This document shows, piece by piece, positions 36,013 to 47,000 of a stretch of DNA of 64,000 nt. The stretch covers positions 1 to 64,000 of the forward strand of contig NZ_CP136920.1 in NCBI RefSeq assembly GCF_033100135.1. Reading direction: 5' to 3'. Made by a program: the position numbers and the translations under genes. Below the pieces are notes generated by a model, which ran no database searches, was not told where the DNA came from, and saw only the letters and a list, made by a program, of their open reading frames with translations. Position 1 is the first letter of the stretch. The number at the start of each line of letters is the position of its first letter. The DNA is from Rubellicoccus peritrichatus (lineage in GTDB: Bacteria; Verrucomicrobiota; Verrucomicrobiia; Opitutales; Cerasicoccaceae).

Positions 36013-36765
36013 TTACCCTGCTCGATACTGCTGGCGATAAGCATTTGGAGAAATCCCCGTCACCTTGTGGAAGTTTCTGCTAAAATGACTCTGATCATAG
36101 AACCCAACCATGTAGGCAATTTCAGACAAGGGGTGCTCCGTCTGGACAAGTAAGTTGCGCGCTTGCTGGACTCTCAGCGTGAGCAAGTAAGCGGTTGGTG
36201 TCAGCCGTAATAGTTCACGGAATTTCCGATTAAAAAGCGTCGATGAAATCCCTGCCAGATCAGCCATATCTTTCATCGATACTATTTCGCTGTAGTGTTG
36301 TTCCATGTATTCGATGGCGGGTTTTAATATCCCAAAACGTTTGGCCTCTTCTTCCGGTGTTTCAATCGGATACATGACCCCCGCAATACCGGAAACCTTG
36401 CCTGTGCGATCCCACAGGGGTACTTTACTGGATATATACCACTTAGGAAGACCGCCAATGTGAGGAACCAGCCAGGTTTGGTTTAAGATAGGCACACCAC
36501 CCTGCATGACCCGCATGTCTTCGGCAATGTAGGCTTCGGCCAACGCGGGCGGATGGAAATCACGGTCGGTTTTTCCGATCAAATCATCCAAGCGCTCATT
36601 CCCATATACTTCAAGCATCTGGACATTCACATAGGTGAATCGACTCTCCTTATTTTTCGCATAGAAATAAGCATTCGGGAGCACTTCAAAGAGTGTCAAC
36701 AAGCTATAAGCATTGGGCTTTGCCTTGAAAAAATCGCGACTAAAAGAATCAAACTGCCTGATCAT
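36013..36765 (-). CDS. AraC-family regulator with N-terminal PAS domain
   Basis: A transcription factor of 250 residues. The PAS-type sensor (about 25-130: FYAKNKESRFTYVNVQMLEVYGNERLDDLIGKTDRDF...) precedes two AraC helix-turn-helix motifs (about 150-248: MKDMADLAGISSTLFNRKFRELLRLTPTAYLLTLRVQQAR and IAYMVGFYDQSHFSRNFHKVTGISPNAYR). This architecture is common in Verrucomicrobia and Lentisphaerae sugar loci. It is upstream of GH32 in the same orientation and divergent from the isomerase-like gene across 80 bp, so either may be its target. Confidence 0.88.
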   Translation of the reverse strand: MIRQFDSFSRDFFKAKPNAYSLLTLFEVLPNAYFYAKNKESRFTYVNVQMLEVYGNERLDDLIGKTDRDFHPPALAEAYIAEDMRVMQGGVPILNQTWLVPHIGGLPKWYISSKVPLWDRTGKVSGIAGVMYPIETPEEEAKRFGILKPAIEYMEQHYSEIVSMKDMADLAGISSTLFNRKFRELLRLTPTAYLLTLRVQQARNLLVQTEHPLSEIAYMVGFYDQSHFSRNFHKVTGISPNAYRQQYRAG

Positions 36766-36845
36766 TGTGTCAAAATATACAAAAACTTGTCCCTTGCTTA
36801 CAAGACAAAGCCATGCCGATTGTGCTAATATGGGCGTTGAAAAGC

Positions 36846-37688
36846 ATGAAACTTGGAATCATTAATAGCGCGTTCAGCCAAGTCGGTATGGACACAGAGA
36901 CAGGCCTGAACCATATTGCAGATATTGGTTTCGATACGGTTGATATTTTCACCGAAGCTGTCGGCATTACACACAAAGAGATCAATCTCGTTACACAAAC
37001 CTGCTCCAAGCGAGATTTGCCCATTGCTTCGGTGCCGGTAGTCTCTGCCGGTCTTATTGACTTTAATGATCCAGTGCGCGCCTTCCATGTTGATCGTTGT
37101 AAGAAATTCGTCGATCTCGCGCAGACATGGGGCGCAGGCAACATTCTCCTAGTCCTCGGTGAATATATTTGGCAGAAAGAAGTGATTCCGCCTTCCGCGC
37201 AATGGCAGTGGGCGATAGAAGGCTGCCGCGAAATCGGTGATTACGCCGATAAGGCAGGCGTCGATATTGCACTGGAGCTGGAACCATTCCGCCTGAGCCT
37301 GCTAAATAGTATTGGATCGATGAGGCAGTTCATCCTGGATTGTGACCACCCAAGAGTGAAGGCCAATATCGACATCAGTCACCTGGTTCTTGCAGATGAG
37401 GGGCCCAAGGAATTGGCTGGGCTCAGAGATATGGCAATTCATGTTCATATCAGTGATTGCGATGGTAAAGTACACGGCGATTTGCCACCAGGCCGTGGTG
37501 TAGTGAAGTTTGCGCCATACCTTCAGGCGATCAAAGAACTTCATATCGACGGTGTCGTCTCGATCGAATTGGAATACTCTCCGGAACCCGATAAAATAGT
37601 GGAATGGGTAACCGAGGCCTACAGCACGACAGCGAAACTAATGGATCTGGTTGACTTGCGCCCACTAAGCAGCCTCGAACCCGTTTAA
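36846..37688 (+). CDS. Sugar phosphate isomerase/epimerase-like TIM barrel
   Basis: A xylose-isomerase-like barrel of about 280 residues, started at the ATG at 36846 (MKLGIINSAFSQ); the earlier in-frame ATG at 36765 overlaps the regulator start and adds a non-family leader. Family marks include VDIFTEAVG, VDIALELEPF, VKANIDISHL, MAIHVHISDCDGKVHGDLPPGRG and GVVSIELEYS, whose acidic and His residues usually bind a metal. In described clusters such proteins can act with Gfo/Idh/MocA dehydrogenases and DUF1080 in 3-keto-glycoside chemistry. The exact reaction is not readable from sequence. The next gene starts 11 bp downstream. Confidence 0.8.
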   Translation: MKLGIINSAFSQVGMDTETGLNHIADIGFDTVDIFTEAVGITHKEINLVTQTCSKRDLPIASVPVVSAGLIDFNDPVRAFHVDRCKKFVDLAQTWGAGNILLVLGEYIWQKEVIPPSAQWQWAIEGCREIGDYADKAGVDIALELEPFRLSLLNSIGSMRQFILDCDHPRVKANIDISHLVLADEGPKELAGLRDMAIHVHISDCDGKVHGDLPPGRGVVKFAPYLQAIKELHIDGVVSIELEYSPEPDKIVEWVTEAYSTTAKLMDLVDLRPLSSLEPV

Positions 37689-37699
37689 TACCATTTACC

Positions 37700-38812
37700 A
37701 TGAGTGACAAGCAATATGGCGTAAGTGCAGAAAAGTCGACTGGTGAGGTTGCCGCGCCAGCTCTTGACTACATGCCGCGTGTCCCTGAATCCTATAAACC
37801 CAAGATCGGATTAATCGGGGCTGGCAATATCTCCAGCTTTCATCTTACCGCATATAAAGCACTGGGATTGGATGTAACGGCAATTTGTGACCAATTTCCG
37901 AAAAGCGCCGAAGCGAAACAGCGCGAATTCTATCCTGATGCGATAGTGTATACGGATTATCGCAAGCTTCTGGAAGATGCCGCGATTGAAGTCGTTGACA
38001 TCACAACGCATCCTGATGTGCGGTTTGAGATTATCGAAGCTGCCTTGCGTGCCAACAAACATGTGCTCAGTCAGAAGCCATTCGTAACTGATCTGGCACA
38101 AGGGCGACATTTGATTGATCTGGCAGAGAAGCATGGAGTCAAACTGGCGGTAAATCAGAATGGACGCTGGGCACCGCATTTCCGTTACATGACTCTTGCT
38201 GTCGATCAAGGCCTCATCGGCACTGTCAACACGATTGATTTCTCCCTTCAGTGGGATCAGACATGGATCGCCGGCAATGAGGGTTTTGAAAGCATTCGCC
38301 ATATGGTATTGTATGATTTCGCAATTCACTGGTTTGACATCACCTGCCGAATCATGAAAGGGCGCAGGCCTAAAACCGTCTATGCGGCAATCAACCGCTT
38401 CGCCGAGCAGGTTTATCGACCAGCTGCACTGGCTCATGTCGTTATTGATTACGACGATGCGCAGGTTAGAATGAACTTCAATGCCCACAATACCTATGGT
38501 GAAGAAGATGCGACCACAATAGCTGGAACTCGTGGATTACTTCGTTCACGCGGGCCGCGCCTAACGGAGCAGTCCGTAAACCTCTATACGGATGCAGGCC
38601 AGGCATCACCGAAGCTGCAAGGGCATTGGTTTGAAAATGGATTCCAGGGATCGATGGGAGAATTGTTATGCGCAATCGACGAAGACCGGGAGCCGGAGCA
38701 TTCAGCAAGAGATAACCTATCAAGTCTTGAGTTATGTTTTGCCGCGCTAGCGAGTGCGGATTCCGGGCATTCAGTAAAGCCGGGCAGCGTAATGATTGCT
38801 GCAGAAAACTAA
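37700..38812 (+). CDS. Gfo/Idh/MocA oxidoreductase, cytosolic
   Basis: An NAD(P)-dependent sugar dehydrogenase of 370 residues. The Rossmann fingerprint is KIGLIGAGNISSFHLTAYKALG (residues 35-56). The family segment HVLSQKPFVTDLAQG and catalytic-half motif IHWFDITCRIMKG follow. An extra N-terminal segment of about 30 residues (MSDKQYGVSAEKSTGEVAAP) precedes the Rossmann fold. No signal peptide, so it is cytosolic. It is co-directional with the isomerase-like gene (11-bp gap), the second oxidoreductase and the DUF1080 gene. Confidence 0.88.
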   Translation: MSDKQYGVSAEKSTGEVAAPALDYMPRVPESYKPKIGLIGAGNISSFHLTAYKALGLDVTAICDQFPKSAEAKQREFYPDAIVYTDYRKLLEDAAIEVVDITTHPDVRFEIIEAALRANKHVLSQKPFVTDLAQGRHLIDLAEKHGVKLAVNQNGRWAPHFRYMTLAVDQGLIGTVNTIDFSLQWDQTWIAGNEGFESIRHMVLYDFAIHWFDITCRIMKGRRPKTVYAAINRFAEQVYRPAALAHVVIDYDDAQVRMNFNAHNTYGEEDATTIAGTRGLLRSRGPRLTEQSVNLYTDAGQASPKLQGHWFENGFQGSMGELLCAIDEDREPEHSARDNLSSLELCFAALASADSGHSVKPGSVMIAAEN

Positions 38813-38892
38813 AGCATCATACATTATCAATTAGCATTTAATTATCAAATCTACCCTCCAATTAAAGAGAAATTTTTAAACGATTTAATGAA

Positions 38893-40191
38893 ATGAAGAC
38901 CAATCGGAGAACTTTTCTGAAGTATAGCGGAATCGCCATGGCGAGCTTTCCAGCAATTATACCTTCGCGTGTATTTGGTGCAAATGCTCCGTCCAAGAAG
39001 ATTACGCTGGGCTTTATCGGCATGGGCGGACAGGGAATACAGTTGAACTTGAAAATGTTCTTAAATGAACCCGACTGTCAGGTGTTAACGGTTTGTGATG
39101 CCTACATGGATCGTGCACACAAGGCGCAGCAGATCGTCAAAGAGTTTTATGGCAACAACGACTGTAAGGCAGTCCAGGATTTCCGGGAAATCCTGGACGA
39201 TCCGTCGATTGATGCAGTAGTGATATCCACTCCGGATCACTGGCATGTGCCGATGTCAATAATGGCCATGGAGGCGGGCAAAGATGTCTTTTGTGAAAAG
39301 CCCACACTGAATATCCAGCAAGGGCGCATGTTTGCCGATGCGTTTGCTGCCAGTGATTGCGTGTTTCAAACAGGACTCGAAGACCGGTCGTTGATACACT
39401 TTCATAAGATGGTCGAATGGGTGAAAAACGGAGAGATCGGAACACTGGAGCAGGTCAATGTTCAGATGCCTGCAGGCGTTGACTTCCCACTTGAGGATGC
39501 GATGGAGCCACCTGCCGACCTCGACTGGAACTTATGGCAGGGGCCTGCAGCATTCCACCCGTTTACGAAACACCGGACAGGCTCTTATAACTGGCGCAAC
39601 AACAGTCTTTACTCCAAAGGTGTGATCCTTGATATGGGAGCGCATCTGGTAGACACAGCCCAGATGGCTGTGAATGATTCAAATGTTTGCCCGATTGAAG
39701 CTTTTGGCACCGGTGACATTCCAGTTGGACGGGCAACCGATGTCCCTATCACATATAATCTTAACTACCGTTACTCCAATGGTGCAGAAGTAAACGTGAA
39801 AGATAGCGGTAAAGGTTATTGGGATCCCAAGGGTTGCCATATAGAATTCATTGGAGATAAAGGATGGATCCGCCAGAAGGGCTGGGGAGGCGCAATCAAA
39901 GCAAGCGACAAATCGATCCTCAGGACGAGATACAAGCCCGAAGAATCCAAGCACTTTCCACTCCCGCCTCGCGAACAGCGCAATTTCCTGGATTGTGTGA
40001 GATCACGCAAACGCACAACCTACCCTGCCATTGATATGCATGACATATCCACAACACTTCACATGGGCGTCATATCCATTGAGCTTGGGCGTAAGCTGAA
40101 ATGGGATTCAAAGAAAGAAATGTTTATAAATGATACAGAGGCAAACCAACTAGCGAAAAACCCGACACCCCGCGACTGGGAAAGTGCATGA
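38893..40191 (+). CDS. Gfo/Idh/MocA oxidoreductase with Tat signal
   Basis: A second sugar dehydrogenase, 432 residues. The N-terminus is a twin-arginine signal ([10 protein letters not shown] then a hydrophobic run to about residue 28), so it should be exported folded with its cofactor. The Rossmann segment is [12 protein letters not shown], followed by the FCEKPTL motif and [20 protein letters not shown]. Exported Gfo/Idh/MocA proteins with Tat signals are abundant in Verrucomicrobia and Planctomycetes. Together with DUF1080 it suggests periplasmic oxidation of a sugar, in contrast to the cytosolic paralogue. Confidence 0.88.
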   Translation: MKTNRRTFLKYSGIAMASFPAIIPSRVFGANAPSKKITLGFIGMGGQGIQLNLKMFLNEPDCQVLTVCDAYMDRAHKAQQIVKEFYGNNDCKAVQDFREILDDPSIDAVVISTPDHWHVPMSIMAMEAGKDVFCEKPTLNIQQGRMFADAFAASDCVFQTGLEDRSLIHFHKMVEWVKNGEIGTLEQVNVQMPAGVDFPLEDAMEPPADLDWNLWQGPAAFHPFTKHRTGSYNWRNNSLYSKGVILDMGAHLVDTAQMAVNDSNVCPIEAFGTGDIPVGRATDVPITYNLNYRYSNGAEVNVKDSGKGYWDPKGCHIEFIGDKGWIRQKGWGGAIKASDKSILRTRYKPEESKHFPLPPREQRNFLDCVRSRKRTTYPAIDMHDISTTLHMGVISIELGRKLKWDSKKEMFINDTEANQLAKNPTPRDWESA

Positions 40192-40263
40192 ACAGCAATA
40201 TGAATCGTACGGCAACATGACTCAATTGAAGCATACGGACGAAATCACTCTCTTTAAATAATC

Positions 40264-41055
40264 ATGAAGTCAGTTATCCTAACTTTGGTGATTTGTCTCG
40301 TTTCCATTACCGCTCATGCAGAGGAAGGTTTCCATCGCTTTAAAAATCCGGGCTATGACCAAAATCCACTGATTCCCGGCTCCAAATGGAAGATCCACGA
40401 CAATGACCGCCCGACCCCTCCGAGGGTGATTCCGGGCAGCTACGTGGAGCAAGGTGTAAAAGCAGCACCAGAAGATGCAGAGATTCTCTTTGACGGAACT
40501 TCACTGGAAAACTTTTGGAATAACGAATGGATCCTCAAGGACGGTTACGTGGTGGCGGGCAAAGGAGGCCTTACCTCGCGAAAGGCTTATGGCGATTGCC
40601 AACTGCACATTGAATGGCGTACGCCGGATCCATCAGTCGCAATCAAAAATGCGAGAATGGGTAATAGTGGTATCTATTTCATGGGACGCTATGAGCTACA
40701 AATATTTGATTCCTATTCATGCGAAATTTATCCCGACGGATCCGCCGCCGCCCTGTATGGTCAAACGCCACCCTTATTCAATGTGTCTCGAAAACCAGGT
40801 GAATGGCAGACTTTTGACATCCATTTCAAAGCCCCGGTTTTCGAGGACAATAAACTCGTTTCACCTGCCAGCATGACTGTCTTGCATAATGGAGTCTTCG
40901 TGCAGATTAACACGGAGCTAACTGGCCCTACCAGTCACAACAAGCCGGAACTCTACAGCCCGCATAAGCCGCGTCTGGCTTTTTTCCTTCAGGGCGGCAA
41001 GAGCCCGGTCGAGTATCGCAATATATGGATTCGTGACTTATCGCTGAAAGAATAG
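40264..41055 (+). CDS. Secreted DUF1080 (3-keto-disaccharide hydrolase domain) protein
   Basis: A 263-residue protein with a signal peptide (about 1-19, ending AHA). The rest is one DUF1080 domain with the family marks ILFDGTSLENFW, YGDCQLHIEWRTP, GNSGIYFMGRYELQI, AAALYGQTPPLFN and GEWQTFDIHF. Members act on C3-oxidised glycosides, cleaving or hydrating them after a Gfo/Idh/MocA enzyme has made the 3-keto sugar. Its place at the end of the isomerase/dehydrogenase run supports that role. It is convergent with the giant protein gene, with a 13-bp gap. Confidence 0.88.
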   Translation: MKSVILTLVICLVSITAHAEEGFHRFKNPGYDQNPLIPGSKWKIHDNDRPTPPRVIPGSYVEQGVKAAPEDAEILFDGTSLENFWNNEWILKDGYVVAGKGGLTSRKAYGDCQLHIEWRTPDPSVAIKNARMGNSGIYFMGRYELQIFDSYSCEIYPDGSAAALYGQTPPLFNVSRKPGEWQTFDIHFKAPVFEDNKLVSPASMTVLHNGVFVQINTELTGPTSHNKPELYSPHKPRLAFFLQGGKSPVEYRNIWIRDLSLKE

Positions 41056-41068
41056 GAGTTGAATAGCT

Positions 41069-44000
41069 CTAGTTACTCGGGACCAAGCGAGCGCGGAAGA
41101 AGGCCCCATCGAGGTCCTTAAAGATTAGTGTATCCACATTTTCCATACCTTCAGAAGTGTCCTCGGTGGTTTCATTGATTATCTCGAAGTCTTCGATAAG
41201 GTTCCATTCCCGGAGATCGGTGGAGAACTCGTAGACAACACCGACACCGGTGTGCTCCTTGCTTCGTTCGTGAGTGAGCTGAATGACCGGGCTGCCTGAT
41301 TCGGGCTTAACCTCGAAGCGGACCTTTGCGAAGGAGTCGCTTGGGGAATAGCCAAAGTAGAAGGCTTTAACCAATCGACTGTCAGCGGCATCGAAGCTTC
41401 CATAGATCCCGGTCCCGATGACGCCCTCTGGGCCGCCGGTGTCTTTGGCTACTAATGTGAAGTCTCGAATCGTGCCTGATCCACCAGATTTGGTAATGCC
41501 GACATAGCGCAGTGATCCATAAAGTCCAGAAGATGCGGTGACTGGTCCACTGACTGAAACACCATTTACAAAGAACTCCATCGTCCAGTTGGCAGCAACA
41601 GCTGCCCTGGTATCAAGAACGATTTTAACCGGAACAAACCCGGCATCGGGGACGTTGACTGCCGCAACGGTTGTGTTCGTTCCGGTGAAGGCATTTTCTA
41701 CGTAAGCGACACGCCCATTGTTTTCAGATGGAACACGAATCGATGCGAAGTCTGAATCGTCTACTACATTGAGATGATCGTTTGGGTTGTATTGCGCGAA
41801 GCTGATGGCGATCCCGGAGTCTGCGTCGCCCGTCGTGCATTCCACCTCGGCACTGAGAGTATAGATGTAGTCCGGTCGTATGGTTAAAGGCAACCAAAGA
41901 CCCGTATCGTCCTGGCTGCTGATGACTTCGCCGTCAGCACGGAAGGCAGTGGATGAGGAGTCCGCGTTGTCCCAGACTGCGTCATCAGTATTGAGGCTTG
42001 GGGATTCTCCGAGGAGTGCCTGACCATTTGCTCCTCCGAAGTAGTCAAGATAGGTGAGGTCAATAGGCTGTGATACACTGAATGACTGGGCCGTGCTGCT
42101 CCAGCTGCTGCCGTCTGCATTCGTTGCGTGGATACGATAGTGGTAGGTCATGCCTTCGATCAAGTCGTCGAGAACGACAGAGAAATCGCCAACACTTTGC
42201 GTCCCAAGATTGATGGAGTGATACCATTTTTTCGAATCATTGATACCATCGACCAGACCGTAATAAATAGCAATTTCCGTGGCTTGATTGCCGTCGTCGA
42301 TGAGGCTACCCTTAAAACGAGCCTTGCCATTGGAAACCGCACTGGCGGATAGAGCTTCGACTACTGGCGGCTGAGGAGCGAGGGTGGTGAAGCTCATCGC
42401 CGAGCTGAACGCGCTACCGGCACTATTTTCCGCGTAGAGGCGGTAGTGATAGGTGCTGTCCGCATCCAGACCTGTAAGGGTAACACTAAAGATGCTGTCT
42501 TGATTACCAAGATCGATAGAGGCATCCCATCCACTGGTGGTTTCGCCTTGATCCGCACTACCCAAAAGCAGGATCACATTCGGTGTTTCGCCACCGGTGT
42601 CCGTCACTTCGGCATGAACATCTGCAGTCGTCTTCGTTATCCCCATCGTGGCTTGTGCAACGATGCTCGGCGAGGAAGAAGGATTTCTTGCCGTGAAGCT
42701 AAAGTCTCTAACCGCACCCCCTCCTGTGTTTCTGGAAAGTCCAATGTAGCGGATATCACCAAAGTCACCATCGCTAACCATGCCAGGGTCTCGAACGGAG
42801 ACTCCATCAATAAAGAATTCCATGGTCCAATTAGCGGAGTCGGCATCAGTTGCATCGAGCACGATACTGACATGCACGTATCCATAATCGGGAACATAAT
42901 CAGTCGGAATCGTGGATGCTCCTGCGCTTCTTGTCCCTGTATAGGTGATAATGTTTCGGCCTTCTCCTTCAGATTTGATGAGAGCCGTGCCATAGGAATT
43001 TACACTCGTTGTATTCCAATGATTATTGGCATCGTATTGGGCATATGAGAGCGCAATTCCCTCGTTTCCTCGGTCTGAAATAATATCCGCACTTAGGGTG
43101 TAGACTTTCCCCTGAACAGGTGTGAATGGTAGCCAAATGCCTCTGCGCTTATTGGTGCCGATATAGCCATCGTCGTAGAAATAGCTAGCCCCGGAACTGT
43201 CGTTTTCCCAAACCTCAGAGCCCAAAGTATAATCGGGAGTGATTCCATTCATATGCACTCGTGATTCATTATTGAAACGATGTAAGTAGACGAGTCCGGC
43301 GTCCGGAGCGGCAACAAATTGCTGGGCAGTATCACTCCAGTTTTCGCCACCAGCGTTACTGACATGGATTCGATAGTAATATGTTGCGTTTGGCGTGAGG
43401 CCTTCAAGTAGAGTGCTTACACGACCGTTTCGGTGCTCTCCAATCTCGATCGCGTTTGCCCAGTTTCCAGCCACGTTGCCTCCGTCACTGTTTCCGTAGT
43501 AGAAAGTGACAGTTGTAGGATCATTACCATCGTCTGTGATATTGCCCTGAACCCTTGCAGTCGTCGAGAGAATCGCTAAGGCTGGTTTCGCCTCCACGAT
43601 CGGTTCACGCAGTTCGAGTGTCGTGAAGGTTTCCGTGGTATCGGCAAAAAATCCGCCCGCACTATTCTCGACGTAGAAGCGGTAGTAGTAGGTCGTGTTG
43701 TCGGACAGCGCGTCCAGTATGTGTGAGAAATCTCTGGAATGAATGCCGAGATCAATTTGTCCGTCCCAACCAAAGGTGGGGCCTTGATCCGTCAGACCGT
43801 AGAAGAGAGTGATCCTAGGCGATTGCCCTGCAGCCTCGATTACCTCGCCGTTGAGCGTCGCGGTGAAAACGGTAATATCCGTTGCTTCGTTAACCGTGAT
43901 TTCAGGCAATCCAATTGCTGGCGGTGCGACGGTTACGGTGATGGTGCCTCCGGAATTTTCGAAAAAAGGTGAGTAATCGCGACCGTTCAGATTTGAGAGA

Positions 44001-47000
44001 TCAATCGCGCCAGGGTTGTTCGCAGTATCGAGTGTATAAGTTCCTGTGGAAAAGTAGTCCTTATCAACGGTTAAGTTCGTCACGGCAATATCTCCACTAA
44101 GGACGAATCGGTTGCCATTGCCTACAATGTTCATGGCAAAGGAGGCGTCTTCGATTGCGATGTCTTGGGTGAGATCCAGAGGAGTAGAGGATTGATGCAA
44201 TCCACCAATTTGAAGCAAGCCGGTAAACCCGGTCATATCTCCAACGTTTAATTGCGACTCTCCGCCGCCATTCTTCGACCAAATCAGTTCGCCATCTCCA
44301 ATCATGGTATTGGCGGTAAAATGAGCACCGCTCCGGTTTTCGCGATAGGTTAGCTTGCCGGATTCCAGAACATGGATCTCATTGAAGGCCACGGTGTCGT
44401 AGCTAGCGTAGACTTGGAGTTCGCTTCCCTCGTAGAGCGTGATATCATTAAAGGTGATCGAGTCTTCGATTCTGATTTGTTTACTAAGCAAAGTGTTATC
44501 TGCATCAAAGCTCCATCCATCGCTGAAATCAAAGCGCAGGTTATCGTCAATAATGGCGATGTCGCCTACGCCTGGGATGCTACCGCGATCCCAGGAAGCC
44601 GCACTCATATCAACGTTACTCTGGATCGATATATAGATCGAGTCTTCCGGATTCTTGGTCGCGAAAACGCCTAAGTCGGACCAGACACTGTTCCCAAAAT
44701 TCTGAGCGTAGATGCGATAGTTATAAGCGCGATAAGGATCTAAGCCCGTGATGAGTTGACTGAAGTCGCCGTCTACATAACCGAGGTCGAACTCGTGATC
44801 CCAGCCGCTCGTCGTGTTGCCTCTATCCTGCACACCAAAGAAGATTCTGACGCGCGGGGTATCGCCACCCGTGTCGTCCACTCGACCGTTAATCGTCGCG
44901 CTGGTCGTGGTGAGATCGGTAACGGGTAATACTGTAAAGCTGGGCGGATCAATGGGTGTCGTACTAGCGGTTCGGAAAGAAGCGGCCGTGGGCGAGAATG
45001 TTTCCCCAGCAGCATTTTCGGCATGGACGCGATAATAGTAGGTGGTCAGCTCGCTAAGACCGGTAAGGGTGGTGGTGAAGCTACCTCCACGGGTTCCTAA
45101 GTCGGCTACGCCATCCCATCCGACTGTCGTTTCGCCGCGATCTTCCGAGCCGTAGTAGACCTTAATCCTGGGATTCTCTCTGCCGTTGTCGATGACGTTG
45201 CCTTTGACTCTCGCTGTTGTCGGGTTGATTTGATCCGGGTTTTGAACGACCACCGTTGCCGGCTCGGGAACTTGTCCAACCACAATAATGTTATCAACGC
45301 CCATCCATCGGGACAAGCTTCTGCCACTTACCTCAATCCAAACGTATTTAACATCAGAAGGAATGTCGTAGGTTCGGATGAACGGGCCAGTGCTCGCGAA
45401 GTCTGTTTTAAAGAACAGCTCCTGCACCTCAATATCGCCATTTTCCAGCTCCATGTGGATTTTCGAGCGATAAAAACTACTGCGGCTGTAATTGCCGACG
45501 TATAGTTGCATCTCAGCGGCAATACGACAGTTCGAATAAGCACTGACGTCGATTGGGTCGCTGTAATACCACCAACTGCTGATGCTTAATCCGCTACCCC
45601 GCGTATCGACTATAAAGGCTTCCTGTCCCAGCGGATCATTTAACTCAGTGACGCCAGCCTTTACCGAATCGCGATCCTCCTCGATGTCGGCAATAAATGG
45701 CCAGAAAGGAACTTCACGATTGGGCGCCGAAGACTCGGTGTATCTGCGTTCTCCTGAACCTTTAACGAGGCCTTCACCCATGCCGTTAAAGTCCTGGGCC
45801 GCAATAATGACGTGATTATCCAGACGGTCGAGCTGCGCCCATGTTAACATAGCCTCATCAGCAGAGATAATTTCCACCTCAAAAGAGTCTTGATTATAAG
45901 CGCCCCCGGGGCCTTCAACGGTCATGACCACGAAATGATTTCCCACTGGCAGCGTCACATAAGGATTCTCGCCCGTTGCTACGACATTGCCCTCGATTTC
46001 CCAAGTGTAGTTTGCCGGGGTGACGCCATTCCCACCACTGCCACTGCCATCGAACTCCACCATACAGAAGCCATCTTGATCGTAGTCGACGAGCTGCTGA
46101 TCGACGCCTGCGTCAGCCGTCGGAGCGGTGTCATCCACTCCCTCAAAGACATCGACTTCAAACTGGCTCTGCGAACTATTGCCCTGGAAGTCGGTCGTTG
46201 TAAGCGTAATGATATAGAAACCTGGGGTGAGCTCTACGGTTTGAATATAATCCGATCCAGTCGAAAGGACGTTGTTGCTTTGATCGGTCCAGGTGTAGGT
46301 TTCAATCGCGATGTTGTCCGTGCTGGCTGAGCCATCGAGCGTAACGGTTGCCGTTCCACTGCGATCATCGTCAATCACCACTACATTTGATCCTGCATGC
46401 GCCACGGGATCTTCAGTATCGCCCGCCGCAGTAAGTGTCGTTATCACAAGAGGCTCAGGCGTCCAATATTCAAGCATGGCGCCAACCGGATTCTGGACAT
46501 ACGCTCGCGTGTAGTAGACGCCATCCGGCGCCAGGCCTTCGATCACGTATTCGAGCGGGTCCAGGGAATCGCTGGCTGGGAACGTATGGCTGTGATCCCA
46601 GTTAGCCGGGTCCATTCCTCCGTCTTCATCGCCGTAGTAGATTGTAAGGACCGATCCAATAGGACCTGTTTTAACCAGGTGATTATGAATCAAAGCTGAA
46701 GTCCCGTCGACATTCACGGCTTCCTGATAGACGCCAGGCTGTTCGGTGATTTGTTTAATCCCGTTTTGACGGGCCAGAGTAAGCCGCCCGGCAAAGGTCT
46801 GTGGATTCACTTTGTTCACGTGCGACCACATTTGCACACTATCGATCAAACCGGGAAAACGAGTCGCGGGATCCAGCACATCACTGTCAATCGATCCGAT
46901 GCCGACGTGGAAGCTTCGGGTGTCCAGATCCTTGTTTCCCAGAGTGTGATCGCCGTTTGATGTCAGCCAGATATTCTGAGTCGGTTCATAGAGGTGAAGC

